The notes: generated by a model not told the origin, from the sequence alone. 64,000 nucleotides of DNA from Paraplanobispora takensis (GCF_016863195.1 NZ_BOOK01000002.1:62001-126000); one strand, 5' to 3'. Shown: positions 49,641 to 59,080, counted from the first letter of the stretch. A program made the numbers and translations.

Positions 49641-51964
49641 CCCGGCGCGAAAGGCGGCGGGCACGGACGGTGCCACCGGGTCCGGACGGCACGGTGAGGC
49701 GTGCCGCCGTCCCGCCGCCCGGGCCTGGCCGTGCGGCGGGGCGTGGGGACGGTGACGGCCCGTCGTCCGGGTCAGGTCGTACGGCGGGGCGCGGGGGTGG
49801 CGCCGGGAGGAGGTCCGCGGTCCGGCGGCGGCGCCGGTCGCAGGTCGATCCGCGCGGGCACTGGCTGCTGGTCGCGGCCGTCATGGTCCTGACTGCGGGG
49901 GCACTGCTGCTCAACGCCTACGTCGCCGACGTGACGGGCGGGACGGGCGGGGCGCTCGCCGCCCAGCCGCCGCCGGGCCGGCCCGCCGCCGAACCGTTGT
50001 CGGACGGAGCCGCCGCCGGACTCGAGCGGGTACGGCGCGGCGGACCCGTGCTCGGCCCGGCCGGCCGCGCGTGGACCGGCGCCCGGCTCCCGGCCCGTAC
50101 GGTGGCGCTCACCTTCGAGGACGGCCCGGACCCCCGGTGGACGCCGCGGATCCTCGACGCCCTGGCCGAGCACGGCGCCAAGGCGACCTTCTTCGCCGTC
50201 GGCGCCAGGATCGCCGAGCATCCCGAGCTGGCCCGGCGGATCGTCGCCGAGGGGCACGAGATCGGCAACCACACCTACGTGCACGCCGACCTCGCCGCCG
50301 CGTCCGCCTGGCGGCTCCGGCTGGAGCTGTCGCTGACCCAGAAGGCGCTGGCCGGCGCCGCGGGCGTGCACACCCGCCTGGCGCGCCCGCCGTACTCCTC
50401 CGCCCCGCCCGCCCTCACCGGCGCCGAGCTGGAGGTGCTGCGCTCGGTGAGCGCGCAGGGCTATCTCCTCGCGCTCGGCGACCTGGACGCCACAGACCCG
50501 GCCGAGCTGGGAAGCGGGCGGATCGCCCGTCTGGCCTCCTCGCGCAGGAGCGCGGTGGTCATGATGCGCGGTTCCGGAGACGACCCCGGGCGGACGGTCG
50601 AGGAGGTGGACCTGCTGCTCACCCGGCTGGCCGGGCGCGGGTACCGGGTGACGACGCTCACCTCGGCGCTCGGCGTGCCCGGGGCCCATACTCCGGCCGG
50701 GCACACCGACCGTTTCGTCGGCTCCGGGCTGATCCTCCTGCAGCGCTCGGCCGCCGTCTTCGCCGCGGCGATGTCGTGGATCATGGCCGTCGCCGCGGCG
50801 CTCACCCTGCTGCGTCTGGTGGGCTTCCTCGTCCTGGCCCGGGTGCACACCCGCCGTGTGCGGGGCCGCGCGAGAGAGATCCGGCAGGGCCCGGCGCACG
50901 CCGTGCCGCCCGGCGTCACCGTGATCGTCCCCGCCTACAACGAGGAGGCCGGGATCGAGGCCACCGTGCGCTCGCTGGTGGCCACCGGCTATCCCGGCGC
51001 GCTGGAGGTCATCGTCGTCGACGACGGCTCCGACGACGGCACCGCGGCCGTCGTCTCCGCGCTCGGCCTGCCGGGGGTGCGGATGATCCGGCGGCCCAAC
51101 GGCGGCAAGGCCGCGGCGCTGAACACCGGTGTCGCGCACGCCTCGTACGAGATCATCGTCATGGTGGACGGCGACACGGTCTTCGAGCCCGCCACCATCG
51201 GCAACCTCGTCCGGCCGCTGGCCGACCCGGCCGTGGGCGCGGTCAGCGGCAACACCAAGGTGGGCAACCGGGGCGGCATGATCGGGCGCTGGCAGCACAT
51301 CGAGTACGTCATCGGCTTCAACCTCGACCGCCGCGCCTTCGACCTGCTGGCGTGCATGCCGACCGTGCCGGGGGCGATCGGCGCCTTCCGGCGCTCGGCG
51401 CTGCGGGCGGCCGGAGGGCTGAGCGGTGACACCCTGGCCGAGGACACCGACCTGACCATGGCCCTGTGCCGGGGCGGCTGGCGGGTGGTCTACGCCGAGG
51501 ACGCGATCGCCTGGACCGAGGCGCCGGCCTCGCTCGGGCAGATGTGGCGTCAGCGCTACCGGTGGTGCTACGGCACGTTGCAGTCGATGTGGAAGCACCG
51601 TCGCGCGGTCGTGGAGCCGGGACCGTTCGGCCGCCGGTGCCTGGGCTATCTGGTCCTGTTCCACGTGGCGCTGCCGCTGCTCGCGCCGGTCGTGGACGTC
51701 ATGGCCGTCTACGGCGCGGTGACGGGCGACCCGCTGCCGGCGCTCGCCGTCTGGGCGGGCATCGGGCTGCTCCAGGCGTTCGGCGGCTGGTACGCGCTGC
51801 GGCTGGACCGCGAACCGGCCTCGGTGCTGTGGGTGCTGCCCCTGCAGCAGCTGTTCTACCGGCAGCTCATGTACCTGGTGGTCATCCAGTCGGTGGCGAC
51901 CGCCGTGCTCGGGGCGCGCCTGCCCTGGCAGACGATCCGCCGGGAGGGCGTCTTCGCCGCCTGA
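49637..51964 (+). CDS. Bifunctional polysaccharide deacetylase / family 2 glycosyltransferase
   Basis: 775 aa from GTG at 49637. After a basic Pro/Gly-rich N-terminus and one TM ([19 protein letters not shown]) comes a NodB deacetylase domain: [19 protein letters not shown] and the metal motif [14 protein letters not shown] helices follow ([20 protein letters not shown]), then the GT2 synthase: [70 protein letters not shown], and C-terminal TMs. A membrane enzyme that polymerises and deacetylates a beta-linked polysaccharide such as poly-N-acetylglucosamine. Oddity: the usual TFDDG is TFEDG. Confidence 0.9.
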   Translation: MTRRERRRARTVPPGPDGTVRRAAVPPPGPGRAAGRGDGDGPSSGSGRTAGRGGGAGRRSAVRRRRRSQVDPRGHWLLVAAVMVLTAGALLLNAYVADVTGGTGGALAAQPPPGRPAAEPLSDGAAAGLERVRRGGPVLGPAGRAWTGARLPARTVALTFEDGPDPRWTPRILDALAEHGAKATFFAVGARIAEHPELARRIVAEGHEIGNHTYVHADLAAASAWRLRLELSLTQKALAGAAGVHTRLARPPYSSAPPALTGAELEVLRSVSAQGYLLALGDLDATDPAELGSGRIARLASSRRSAVVMMRGSGDDPGRTVEEVDLLLTRLAGRGYRVTTLTSALGVPGAHTPAGHTDRFVGSGLILLQRSAAVFAAAMSWIMAVAAALTLLRLVGFLVLARVHTRRVRGRAREIRQGPAHAVPPGVTVIVPAYNEEAGIEATVRSLVATGYPGALEVIVVDDGSDDGTAAVVSALGLPGVRMIRRPNGGKAAALNTGVAHASYEIIVMVDGDTVFEPATIGNLVRPLADPAVGAVSGNTKVGNRGGMIGRWQHIEYVIGFNLDRRAFDLLACMPTVPGAIGAFRRSALRAAGGLSGDTLAEDTDLTMALCRGGWRVVYAEDAIAWTEAPASLGQMWRQRYRWCYGTLQSMWKHRRAVVEPGPFGRRCLGYLVLFHVALPLLAPVVDVMAVYGAVTGDPLPALAVWAGIGLLQAFGGWYALRLDREPASVLWVLPLQQLFYRQLMYLVVIQSVATAVLGARLPWQTIRREGVFAA

Positions 51965-51981
51965 TCGCGTCGCGGGCGGGG

Positions 51982-52025
51982 ACGGACCTTGGCCAACGCC
52001 GGGACTGGCGATGGCCAAGGTCCGT
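51982..52025 (+). terminator. Terminator after the deacetylase/glycosyltransferase gene
   Basis: Perfect 14-bp arms (51982-51995 with 52012-52025) around a 16-nt loop, 18 bp after the stop codon. Confidence 0.8.
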
Positions 52026-52212
52026 TATGGCAGCGGAACAGCATGCCCGTCCCCGGTCGCGGTGATTGATCCAATGAGATGCCGCCCGCCCCGGCCACGC
52101 CGTGCCGACCGGCCACGCCGTGCCGACCGGCCGCACCGGCCGTCGCGGCGGCACGTGATCAACCGGCAGGCCGCCCACGCACAGGAGGCGGCCGATCCCA
52201 TCGGGGAGGACC

Positions 52213-53778
52213 ATGCGCACGCGCGCTCACCCATCACGCCGCAGCCTTCTGCGCCCGCTCGTGGCGATGTGCTCGCTGGTGGCGGGCCTGACCCTGGCCG
52301 CCGCGCCGGCCCAGGCGGCCGCGCCGGCCCAGGCCCCGCCCGACGTGATCCCCGACGGGGTGGTCATCGACGGCTCGAAGCTGAAGATCGGGGTGCGCGG
52401 CGCCGGTGCCCCCGGAGCGATCACCGTCCGCCTGGCCGGTGAGGAGACCGGGGCGTTCTGCTGCGGAGCCTTCGGCGCCGGCACCTCGCAGGTCTCCTTC
52501 CGCATGGGCGCGGGCACCCTGTACTCTCCCACGGCCGGTGGCTACACCCAGCTCACTCCCCCGACGCTGAGCGGGACCGGGAGCGCGGCCGACCCCTGGC
52601 GGGTGACCAGCAGCTGGGTCATCGGTTTCGGCCCCTACCGGCTCACCCAGGTCGTCGAGCACGTCCGGGGCCGCATTGACTACCGCACCACCTGGACGGT
52701 CGACACCTTCCTGGTGCGCCTGGCCAACCGGAGCGCCGCGGCCGCCCAGGCGCCCACCTTCGGCGCTTTCAGCGTCATCGCCGCCGCCGACCTGGCCCTG
52801 GACGGCAGCACCGTCGGCCGCGGCGCGCTGAGCGGTGCACCCGGGGCGCGGCGGCTGAGCGGCATCGGCCGGGCCGGGAGCGCGCTGACACTGGTGGAGC
52901 GCACTGCCTGGACGCACTACTACGAGGGGGCGGCCGGAATCGCGGCCTCCTCCTGGAACGACCCCGGCCTCACCGCCCTGCCCGACACGGTGACCCCCTC
53001 CGAGATCGACAACGGCATCGGCGTGCAATGGAACCACCCCGGCCTGGCGGACCCGCAGAGCGTGTCGCTGTCCCTGGACTGGGACTTCTCCCCGATGGCC
53101 GCGACCGGTACCCGGCCGTCGGTGACGGTGGCGCCGGCCGTGACCACCACGGCCCACGGCAACCGGGTCCCGGTCGGCTGCACCCTGTCGTCGGGCACGA
53201 TCCGACGCTGTGACGTCACCTTGAGCACGCGCTCGGGCGGACGCCGGGTGGTGATCGGACAGGGTTCGCAGACCTTCACCGGGACCGCCGCCGCGGCCAG
53301 TGTGCGGGTGCCGGTGAAGCTCAACGCCGCCGGACGGCGGCTGAGCGCCCGCGCCGCCGGGGTCAAGGCCCGGGTGGAGGCGGCCATCTGGCCGGTCGGC
53401 GCCACCGCCGCGCTGGCCGACGTCGCCACCACCCGCCTGGTGCGCCCGCACACCGTCACCGCCAACGGCAAGATCCTGTTCGATGTGGACTCGGCCAAGC
53501 TGCGTCCCGAGGGCAGGCGCTACCTGGCCCGGCTCCGGGATCGCCTGCCCGAGGTCGACGAACTGCGCTGCGTCGGGCACACCGACTCCACCGGCGCGGC
53601 CTCCTACAACAAGAGACTCGGCAAGGCCCGCGCCCGGGCGGCCTGCCGGTTCCTGTCCCGCGGCACCGGCTGGGACACCCGCTCGGTCTCCCGGGGGGAG
53701 AACCGGCCCGTCGCCTCCAACGCCACCGCCCACGGCCGCCAGCTGAACCGCCGCGCCGTCGTCCACATCACCTTCTGA
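52213..53778 (+). CDS. Secreted protein with C-terminal OmpA domain
   Basis: 521 aa from ATG at 52213 with GGGGAGGACC upstream. Signal peptide SLLRPLVAMCSLVAGLTLAA-APAQAA. A ~360-residue beta-rich domain with FCCGAFGAGTSQVSFRMG, YRTTWTVDTFLVRLANRS and TRSGGRRVVIGQGSQTF is followed by the OmpA-like domain: GKILFDVDSAKLRPEGRRYLARL, VGHTDSTGAASYNKRLGKARARA, VSRGENRPVASN and HGRQLNRRAVV. In Gram-positives, secreted OmpA domains bind peptidoglycan. Probably a wall-attached protein; the large N-terminal domain is unrecognised. Confidence 0.85.
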   Translation: MRTRAHPSRRSLLRPLVAMCSLVAGLTLAAAPAQAAAPAQAPPDVIPDGVVIDGSKLKIGVRGAGAPGAITVRLAGEETGAFCCGAFGAGTSQVSFRMGAGTLYSPTAGGYTQLTPPTLSGTGSAADPWRVTSSWVIGFGPYRLTQVVEHVRGRIDYRTTWTVDTFLVRLANRSAAAAQAPTFGAFSVIAAADLALDGSTVGRGALSGAPGARRLSGIGRAGSALTLVERTAWTHYYEGAAGIAASSWNDPGLTALPDTVTPSEIDNGIGVQWNHPGLADPQSVSLSLDWDFSPMAATGTRPSVTVAPAVTTTAHGNRVPVGCTLSSGTIRRCDVTLSTRSGGRRVVIGQGSQTFTGTAAAASVRVPVKLNAAGRRLSARAAGVKARVEAAIWPVGATAALADVATTRLVRPHTVTANGKILFDVDSAKLRPEGRRYLARLRDRLPEVDELRCVGHTDSTGAASYNKRLGKARARAACRFLSRGTGWDTRSVSRGENRPVASNATAHGRQLNRRAVVHITF

Positions 53779-53789
53779 CCCCCACCCGC

Positions 53790-53817
53790 CCGGCGGGCCG
53801 GACGTCCGGCCCGCCGG
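53790..53817. terminator. Bidirectional terminator, perfect 14-bp arms
   Basis: CCGGCGGGCCGGAC/GTCCGGCCCGCCGG, no loop spacer, between the convergent OmpA-domain and modC genes. Confidence 0.7.
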
Positions 53818-53829
53818 TGCCCGGCGTGC

Positions 53830-54909
53830 TCACGCCGGATAGGCGTGGGTCTCGGTGGCCTTGACCGCCGCCCAGATCTCCTGCCCGGGGCTCAGGTCGA
53901 GATCGGCGACGGCGGCGGGGGTGACGTCGGCGGAGGCGGTGATCGGGCCGTCCAGGTGGACGCGGACGTTGTCGCCGTGCCGTTCGATGCCGTCGATGCG
54001 GGCCCGCCACAGGTTGCGCGGGCTGCCGTCCGGGCGGGAGCGGTACAGGGCCACGGCGGCGGGGGCGAAGGCCACGAACGCCGGGCCCTCGACGTGGTCG
54101 GACGCGCTGAGCAGCAGCTCGCCGACCTTGACGTGGGCTCCGTCGCCGTGGCCGCGGTGCAGGTTGAGCCCGACGAGGCGGGCGACGTAGTCGGTGCGCG
54201 GGCGGCGGGCGACCTCGGCGGAGGTGCCCTGCTGGACGACGGAGCCGTGCTCGACGACGATCAGCCGGTCGGCCAGCACCATGGCCTCCAGCGGGTCGTG
54301 GGTGACCAGGACCGTGGCACCGTCGAAGTCGGCCAGGTGGCGGCGGAGCTGCGCGCGGATCTCCAGGCGGGTGTGGGCGTCGAGGGCGGCCAGCGGCTCG
54401 TCCAGCAGCAGCAGGCGGGGCCGTACGGCCAGCGCCCGGGCCAGGGCCACCCGCTGGGCCTGCCCGCCCGACAGCCGCCCGGGTCTGACGGCGGCGTACT
54501 CCGCCAGGCCGACCCGCTCCAGCAGTTCCCCGGCCGTACGGCGGGCCTCGGCCTTGGAGGCGCCGTCGGAGCGCGGGCCGAAGGCGACGTTGTCCAGCGC
54601 CGACAGGTGGGGGAAGAGCAGATAGTCCTGGAAGACCATGCCGATCCGGCGATGCTCGGTCGGCAGGGTGTGCAGGGGCCGGCCGTCCAGGGTGATGCTC
54701 CCGCCGGTCAGGCCGGTGAGCCCGGCCAGGGCGCGCAGCACGGTGGTCTTGCCCGCCCCGTTGGGCCCGAGCAGCGCGACCACCTCTCCGGCCGCCACCT
54801 CCAGCTCGACGTCCAGGCGGAAGGCGGGCCGCTCGACGACCAGGCGGGCGTGCAGGCCGCCGTGCGGCGGGCGGTCCTGGACGGGGCGGTTCAAATCCGG
54901 CTCACCCAC
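53830..54909 (-). CDS. modC: Molybdate ABC transporter ATP-binding protein
   Basis: 359 aa if GTG 54909 is used (TTG at 54894, inside the modB stop overlap, is an alternative). Walker [21 protein letters not shown]-loop VFQDYLLFPHLSALDNVAFG, signature LSGGQAQRVALARALAV, Walker B LLLLDEPLAALDAHTR, H-loop VLVTHDPLEAMVLADRL. The C-terminal ~100 residues form a TOBE/Mop domain (LSASDHVEGPAFVAFAPAAVALY), typical of ModC. Last gene of modE-like/modABC on the minus strand. Energises molybdate import. Confidence 0.93.
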   Translation of the reverse strand: MGEPDLNRPVQDRPPHGGLHARLVVERPAFRLDVELEVAAGEVVALLGPNGAGKTTVLRALAGLTGLTGGSITLDGRPLHTLPTEHRRIGMVFQDYLLFPHLSALDNVAFGPRSDGASKAEARRTAGELLERVGLAEYAAVRPGRLSGGQAQRVALARALAVRPRLLLLDEPLAALDAHTRLEIRAQLRRHLADFDGATVLVTHDPLEAMVLADRLIVVEHGSVVQQGTSAEVARRPRTDYVARLVGLNLHRGHGDGAHVKVGELLLSASDHVEGPAFVAFAPAAVALYRSRPDGSPRNLWRARIDGIERHGDNVRVHLDGPITASADVTPAAVADLDLSPGQEIWAAVKATETHAYPA

Positions 54910-55736
54910 CGCTCGCGCAGTCCGGCCAGGATGACCACCGAGACGCTCAGCAGCACGAGGCTGAGCACGACGGCCGCCTCCGGCTCGGTCTCCAGCGCCA
55001 GATAGACGGCCAGCGGCATCGTCTGGGTGGTGCCGGGGAAGTTGCCGGCGAAGGTGATGGTGGCGCCGAACTCGCCCAGCGCACGGGCCCAGCACAACAC
55101 GGCCCCGGCGGCGACGCCGGGGGCGATCATCGGCAGGGTGACCCGGCGGAAGACGGTCCAGCGGGAGGCGCCCAGCGTGGCGGCGGCCTCCTCGAAGCGC
55201 GCGTCGGCGGCGCGCAGCGCGCCCTCGACGCTGATCACCAGGAACGGCATCGCCACGAACGCCTCGGCGACGACGACCCCGGCGGTGGTGAACGGCAGTG
55301 AGAGGCCGAAGGCGGCCTCCAGCCAGGAGCCGATCAGGCCGCGCCGCCCGAGGACCAGCAGCAGCGCCACCCCGCCGACCACCGGGGGCAGCACCAGCGG
55401 CACGGTGACCAGGGCGCGGATCAGGCGGCGGCCGGGGAAGGCGGTGCGGGCCAGCAGCCACGCCAGCGGCACCCCCAGCAGCAGGCACACGGCGGTGGCG
55501 ACGGTGGCGGTGACCAGCGACAGCCGCAGTGCCTGCAGGACCTGCGGCTCGGCCAGTCGCTGCGGCAACGTGGACCAGGGGGCGCGCACGAGCAGCCCGG
55601 CCAGCGGCAGCACCAGGAAGGCGAGCCCGATCAGGGCCGGTATCACCAGCGGCCAGGGCAGGCGGCCGGGCACGCCGCCCCGCTCCCGGCCGGAGGTGCG
55701 GCCGGGAGCGGAGACGGGCGGGGTGGCGGTCGTCAC
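54891..55736 (-). CDS. modB: Molybdate ABC transporter permease
   Basis: 281 aa. Six helices (LVIPALIGLAFLVLPLAGLLV, LVTATVATAVCLLLGVPLAWLLA, VTVPLVLPPVVGGVALLLVLG and others). The ABC permease motif EEAAATLGASRWTVFRRVTLP and ARALGEFGATITFAGNFPG are characteristic of ModB. Overlaps modC and is 1 nt from modA: a tight operon. Confidence 0.95.
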   Translation of the reverse strand: MTTATPPVSAPGRTSGRERGGVPGRLPWPLVIPALIGLAFLVLPLAGLLVRAPWSTLPQRLAEPQVLQALRLSLVTATVATAVCLLLGVPLAWLLARTAFPGRRLIRALVTVPLVLPPVVGGVALLLVLGRRGLIGSWLEAAFGLSLPFTTAGVVVAEAFVAMPFLVISVEGALRAADARFEEAAATLGASRWTVFRRVTLPMIAPGVAAGAVLCWARALGEFGATITFAGNFPGTTQTMPLAVYLALETEPEAAVVLSLVLLSVSVVILAGLRERWVSRI

Positions 55737-55737
55737 G

Positions 55738-56532
55738 TCAGGGAGTCTGGAATCCGGCCTCGGTCAGCACGTCCTTGCCCTGTTGCGACAGGATCAGGTC
55801 GACGAACCGCTGCGCCTGCGGCCCGGCGGGCGCCTTGGCCAGGGCGGCGACGGGATAGTCGTTGATCGCCTTGTCGGCCTCGGGGAAGTCGATGCCCTTG
55901 ACCTCGCCGCCGGAGGCCAGCACGTCGGTGGCGTACACCAGGGCGGCGTCGACCTCACCCAGCTCGACCTTGGTGAGGGTGGCCTTGACGTCCTGCTCCA
56001 GCGTCACCGGGGTGACCTTGAGCCCGGCCGCCTCCAGGGCCTTGACGGCCGCCGCCCCGCAGGGCACCTGGGCGGCGCACAGCGCGACCTTGACCTCGGG
56101 ATCGGCCAGGTCCTCAAGCTCGTCGACGCCTGCGGGGTTGTCGGCCGGCACCGCGATCCGCAGCCTGTTGCGCGCGAAAACCGTCGGGGCGGCGGCCAGG
56201 GAGGCGTCGGTGACGGTCTTCATGGTGGCCGGGCTGGCCGCGGCGAACACGTCGGCCGGGGCGCCCTGGATGATCTGCTGGGCCAGCGTGGCGCTGGAGC
56301 CGAAGTTGAACTTCACGCTCACGCCCGGGTGGGCGGCCTCGAAGGCCTCGCCGAGCTCGGTGAAGGCACCGGTCAGCGAGGCGGCGGCGAACACCGTCAG
56401 CTCCCGGGCGTTCCCGCCGGCCGCCGGGGCCGGCGTGGAGGTGGCGGCGTTCCCGCCGGAACCGCACCCGGACACCGCGGCCAGCGTGAGCGCGAGAGCC
56501 GCGGTCCACCGGGAAAGATCTCTGGACACCAA
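55738..56532 (-). CDS. modA: Molybdate-binding lipoprotein
   Basis: 264 aa; a TTG at 56532 or GTG at 56529 follows AAGGAG. Lipoprotein signal with lipobox LAAVSGCGSGG, then the mature binding protein: ELTVFAAASLTGAFTELGEAFEAAHPGV, FNFGSSATLAQQIIQGAPADVFAAAS, NRLRIAVPADNPAGV, VPCGAAAV, VALVYATDVLAS. The AAASL and GSSATLAQQI segments are the molybdate/tungstate-binding signatures. Captures the oxyanion outside the membrane and passes it to ModB. Confidence 0.95.
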   Translation of the reverse strand: MVSRDLSRWTAALALTLAAVSGCGSGGNAATSTPAPAAGGNARELTVFAAASLTGAFTELGEAFEAAHPGVSVKFNFGSSATLAQQIIQGAPADVFAAASPATMKTVTDASLAAAPTVFARNRLRIAVPADNPAGVDELEDLADPEVKVALCAAQVPCGAAAVKALEAAGLKVTPVTLEQDVKATLTKVELGEVDAALVYATDVLASGGEVKGIDFPEADKAINDYPVAALAKAPAGPQAQRFVDLILSQQGKDVLTEAGFQTP

Positions 56533-56544
56533 CGGTGCTCCTTC

Positions 56545-56955
56545 TCAGCTGCCGGCCACGTGTTCACGGTCGGGGATCTCCACGACGACGTTGGTGGACT
56601 TGACCACGGCCAGGGCCACCACGCCCGGTTCCAGGCCGAGCTCGTCGGCGGCCTGGCGGCTCATCAGCGACACCACCCGGAACGGCCCGGCGGCGATCTC
56701 CACCTGGGCCATCACCGCGTCCCGGACCACCTCGGTCACGATCCCGCGGAAGCGGTTGCGCGCCGAGGAGTAGCCGCCGCCCCCCTCGGTCCCTATCCGG
56801 TCGCGGGCGAAGGCGGCCAGATCGGCGCCGTCGACGCGCCGGTGGCCGTGCTCGTCGCGCTGCGCGCTCAGCCGCCCGGCGTCCACCCAGCGGCGCACGG
56901 TGTCGGAGCTGACCCCCAGCAGCGCGGCGGCCTCACTGATCCGAAACGTCGTCAC
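56545..56955 (-). CDS. MerR-type HTH / TOBE molybdate-responsive regulator
   Basis: 136 aa from ATG at 56955. N-terminal HTH of the excisionase/MerR kind (TTFRISEAAALLGVSSDTVRRWVDAGRLSAQRDEHGHRRVDG), then a single TOBE/Mop domain (SARNRFRGIVTEVVRDAVMAQVEIAAGPFRVVSLMSRQAADELGLEPGVVALAVVKSTNVVVEIP). This is the actinobacterial ModE substitute that senses molybdate and controls mod genes. First gene of the operon with modABC, 12 bp before modA. Confidence 0.88.
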   Translation of the reverse strand: MTTFRISEAAALLGVSSDTVRRWVDAGRLSAQRDEHGHRRVDGADLAAFARDRIGTEGGGGYSSARNRFRGIVTEVVRDAVMAQVEIAAGPFRVVSLMSRQAADELGLEPGVVALAVVKSTNVVVEIPDREHVAGS

Positions 56956-57073
56956 AGGGCATCACCATACACTCCGCACATTCCAGCCTGAACACCGGAA
57001 TGACGGTGCATCAGCAACAGATAGGAGGGATCTGCACTCGCATCCGCGAGATCGGTGCCGGCGGGGCGCGTCG

Positions 57074-57853
57074 TTACGGAGAACCCGCCGGCTTCGCCGT
57101 GCGCGATGGGTGGTGAAGCCCGGAGGGGGACGTCTGGAGCAGGCGGCTGAGGCGGTGGCCGAGTGTCTGGAGCAGACGGCGTTCGGCCGCGGTCAGCTCG
57201 TGCACGGTGCGGTAGTGGACCGACAGCATGCCCCGCAGTTCGCCGTGCCGGTCGAGCAGGGGCATGCACTGCACCGCGCGCACCCCGGCCTCCCGCAGCG
57301 CCAGCGCGGCCGGGGTCCGGGCCGGCAGCAGGTCGCGATCGACGTCGCGCACCGCCACCGGCGCCCGCGTGACCATGGCCTGCCCGCACACCGAGCGGTC
57401 GTCGGCGACGAGGGCGAAGAAGTCCAGGAAAGGCTGGTCGAAGCCGTGGTGGGCGGCGATCCGCAGCCCGTCGGAGGTGCCGTTGAGCAGTTGCACGTTG
57501 CCCATGTCGGCGCCGGTGAGTTCGAGCGCGGCCTCCAGCCCGGACAGGAGGACGCTGCCGGGGTCGGCGCACTCGACGTAGGGCAGCAGGAAGCGTCGCA
57601 GCGCACCGGCGTCCCCGCCGTCGAGGTCCCGCAGCCGCTCGTACGCCTCGGCCTGCCTGGCCTGCAGCCGCCGCCCGATCACTTCGGTGTCGGCCTGCAG
57701 TTGCTCGGCGCGCCGCACCGCGGCCCGGCTTTGGGCGATCAGGTGCTCGGACTTTTTCCTGCGGTCGTCGATGTCCGGGTCCACCCCGTCGGGTCCTGCC
57801 GGGCCGTCCCGGAGGTGTCGAGGAGACGGCCCGCTGTGCGGCCGGTCGGTCAT
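57074..57853 (-). CDS. GAF-domain protein with coiled coil
   Basis: 259 aa from ATG at 57853, overlapping the stop of the upstream coiled-coil gene by 4 nt (ATGA). An N-terminal coiled coil (RRKKSEHLIAQSRAAVRRAEQLQADTEVIGRR) leads to a GAF domain (GLEAALELTGADMGNVQLLNGTSDGLRIAAHHGFDQPFLDFFALV, VRDVDRDLLPARTPAALALREAGVRAVQCMPLLDRHGELRGMLSVHY), then HELTAAERRLLQTLGHRLSRLL. The form 'ADMGNVQLLD..L.I.AH.GF..FLDFF..V' is typical of stand-alone light/redox-related GAF proteins. No HTH or kinase, so it is a sensor that must act through a partner, perhaps the upstream gene. Confidence 0.85.
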   Translation of the reverse strand: MTDRPHSGPSPRHLRDGPAGPDGVDPDIDDRRKKSEHLIAQSRAAVRRAEQLQADTEVIGRRLQARQAEAYERLRDLDGGDAGALRRFLLPYVECADPGSVLLSGLEAALELTGADMGNVQLLNGTSDGLRIAAHHGFDQPFLDFFALVADDRSVCGQAMVTRAPVAVRDVDRDLLPARTPAALALREAGVRAVQCMPLLDRHGELRGMLSVHYRTVHELTAAERRLLQTLGHRLSRLLQTSPSGLHHPSRTAKPAGSP

Positions 57854-58320
57854 CGCATATGCCGCCCGTTGCCGTCGGCCTCGTCCTGTCGGCGAACCTG
57901 GAGCTCCAGAACGCGCCGGGTCAGCTGCTCGGCCCGGCGCTGGGCTTCCACCGCGTTCTGGCGGGCCTGTTCGGACCGCCCGACGACGTCCTCGGTCCGG
58001 CCCCGTGCGTCGCGCAGGTCCGCCATGAGCCGGCGGGCCCGGTCGCTCTCGCTGCGGGCGAGGCCGCCGTCCGGCCATGGCGGTCCCTGCGGTGGTCGCC
58101 GCTGTTCACCTTCGACGATCCGCTCGCGGTCGCCCTGTTCACGGTCGCCCTGCGCCGCCCGGTGATCTGCCTGGCCGGGAGCGACGGCGGCGTCGTCGAG
58201 GCGCCTGCGCAACACGGTGGCCATCCTCCGGGCGTCGGTGCCGAGCGGGTCGTCCTCCAGCCGGTCGGCCAGCGCCTCCAGCAGTGTCGTGACCGCCCGC
58301 GCCTCGTGCTCGTCCAGCAT
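57850..58320 (-). CDS. Coiled-coil protein, 156 aa
   Basis: ATG at 58320 preceded by GGGAGGTCCACAG. An N-terminal helix (MLDEHEARAVTTLLEALADRLEDDPLGTDARRMATVLRRRLDD), a Gln/Arg/Gly-rich linker, then a heptad-like coiled coil (SESDRARRLMADLRDARGRTEDVVGRSEQARQNAVEAQRRAEQL). The heptads resemble those at the start of the GAF protein, so the two could pair. Translationally coupled to it. No recognised family. Confidence 0.65.
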   Translation of the reverse strand: MLDEHEARAVTTLLEALADRLEDDPLGTDARRMATVLRRRLDDAAVAPGQADHRAAQGDREQGDRERIVEGEQRRPPQGPPWPDGGLARSESDRARRLMADLRDARGRTEDVVGRSEQARQNAVEAQRRAEQLTRRVLELQVRRQDEADGNGRHMR

Positions 58321-58419
58321 CTGTGGACCTCCCGCTGGGAGAAACATCGCCGCTGCCGTTATGCCCCGACTTGCGACCGGCAAAGCCGTCCGTTCACCGG
58401 GCCGTGCATCCGATCGGCA

Positions 58420-58447
58420 CAGTCCGTCCGGGGCAGTCTGTCCGGGG
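58420..58447. repeat. 14-bp tandem direct repeat
   Basis: CAGTCCGTCCGGGG then CAGTCTGTCCGGGG, one mismatch, in the gap between the copper-binding-type gene (58582) and the coiled-coil gene (58320). It lies in the presumed promoter region of the GAF operon. Confidence 0.6.
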
Positions 58448-58581
58448 AGATCTGCCGTTCCTCCCGGGAGCCCGACGGGGAGACCACGGTGACGGTCGCC
58501 GTGGCTCCCTCATCGGGCGGGGCGGCCGAAGCGGTCGCTCCGGCTCCGCGGACCGGGCCGGTGCGCGACCGGTGACCGTGA

Positions 58582-58989
58582 TCAGCCCATCGTGGCGAGC
58601 AGGTCGCGGCAGGCCCGTTCGCAGGTACGGCAGGCCTCCGCGCAGATGCGGCAGTGCTCGTGCATGCCGGCGTGGGAGCCGCACTCGTCGCCGCAGGCCT
58701 TGCAGGCCATGGCGCAGGCCTCCAGCAGGGTGCGGCTGATGTTGGCGTCGTAGCCGGTGTGCCGCGACAGCACCCGGGCGGTGGTGGCGCAGATGTCGGC
58801 GCAGTCCATGTTGGTGCGGATGCACTTGGTCAGCTCGGCGACCATGCCCTCGCTCAGGCAGGCGTCGGCGCACGCCGTACAGGCCTCGCTGCATGCGATC
58901 AGCGCGTCGATGGTGGCGGCGAGCTTGGTGCGGTCGAGGTTGATCTCGGCCGGGTACGTCTCCAGCATCGGCATCGTCGTGGTGGTCAT
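58582..58989 (-). CDS. Four-helix bundle copper-binding-type protein (DUF326)
   Basis: 135 aa. Helices carry regularly spaced Cys: IACSEACTACADACLSEG, LTKCIRTNMDCADICATTARVLS, LEACAMACKACGDECGSHAGMHEHCRICAEACRTCERACRDLL, with CxxxC and CxxC pairs and His near the end. This is the DUF326/Csp-like four-helix bundle known to store or bind copper in the cytoplasm or on export. No signal sequence, so probably cytoplasmic copper storage or detoxification. Adjacent to no obvious copper regulator. Confidence 0.85.
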   Translation of the reverse strand: MTTTTMPMLETYPAEINLDRTKLAATIDALIACSEACTACADACLSEGMVAELTKCIRTNMDCADICATTARVLSRHTGYDANISRTLLEACAMACKACGDECGSHAGMHEHCRICAEACRTCERACRDLLATMG

Positions 58990-59080
58990 CTTCCCTCCTT
59001 CGATGGATGTCCGGCTGTGGCCGTACCCTCCGTGATAGCCCTAATTCTGATTCAGTGCGAGACCCGGGCCGGCGCGGGAC

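Noticed and set aside
52092-52140. Short tandem repeat (CACGCCGTGCCGACCGGC) before the OmpA-domain gene
   Set aside because: Low-complexity repeat with no gene or hairpin function visible.
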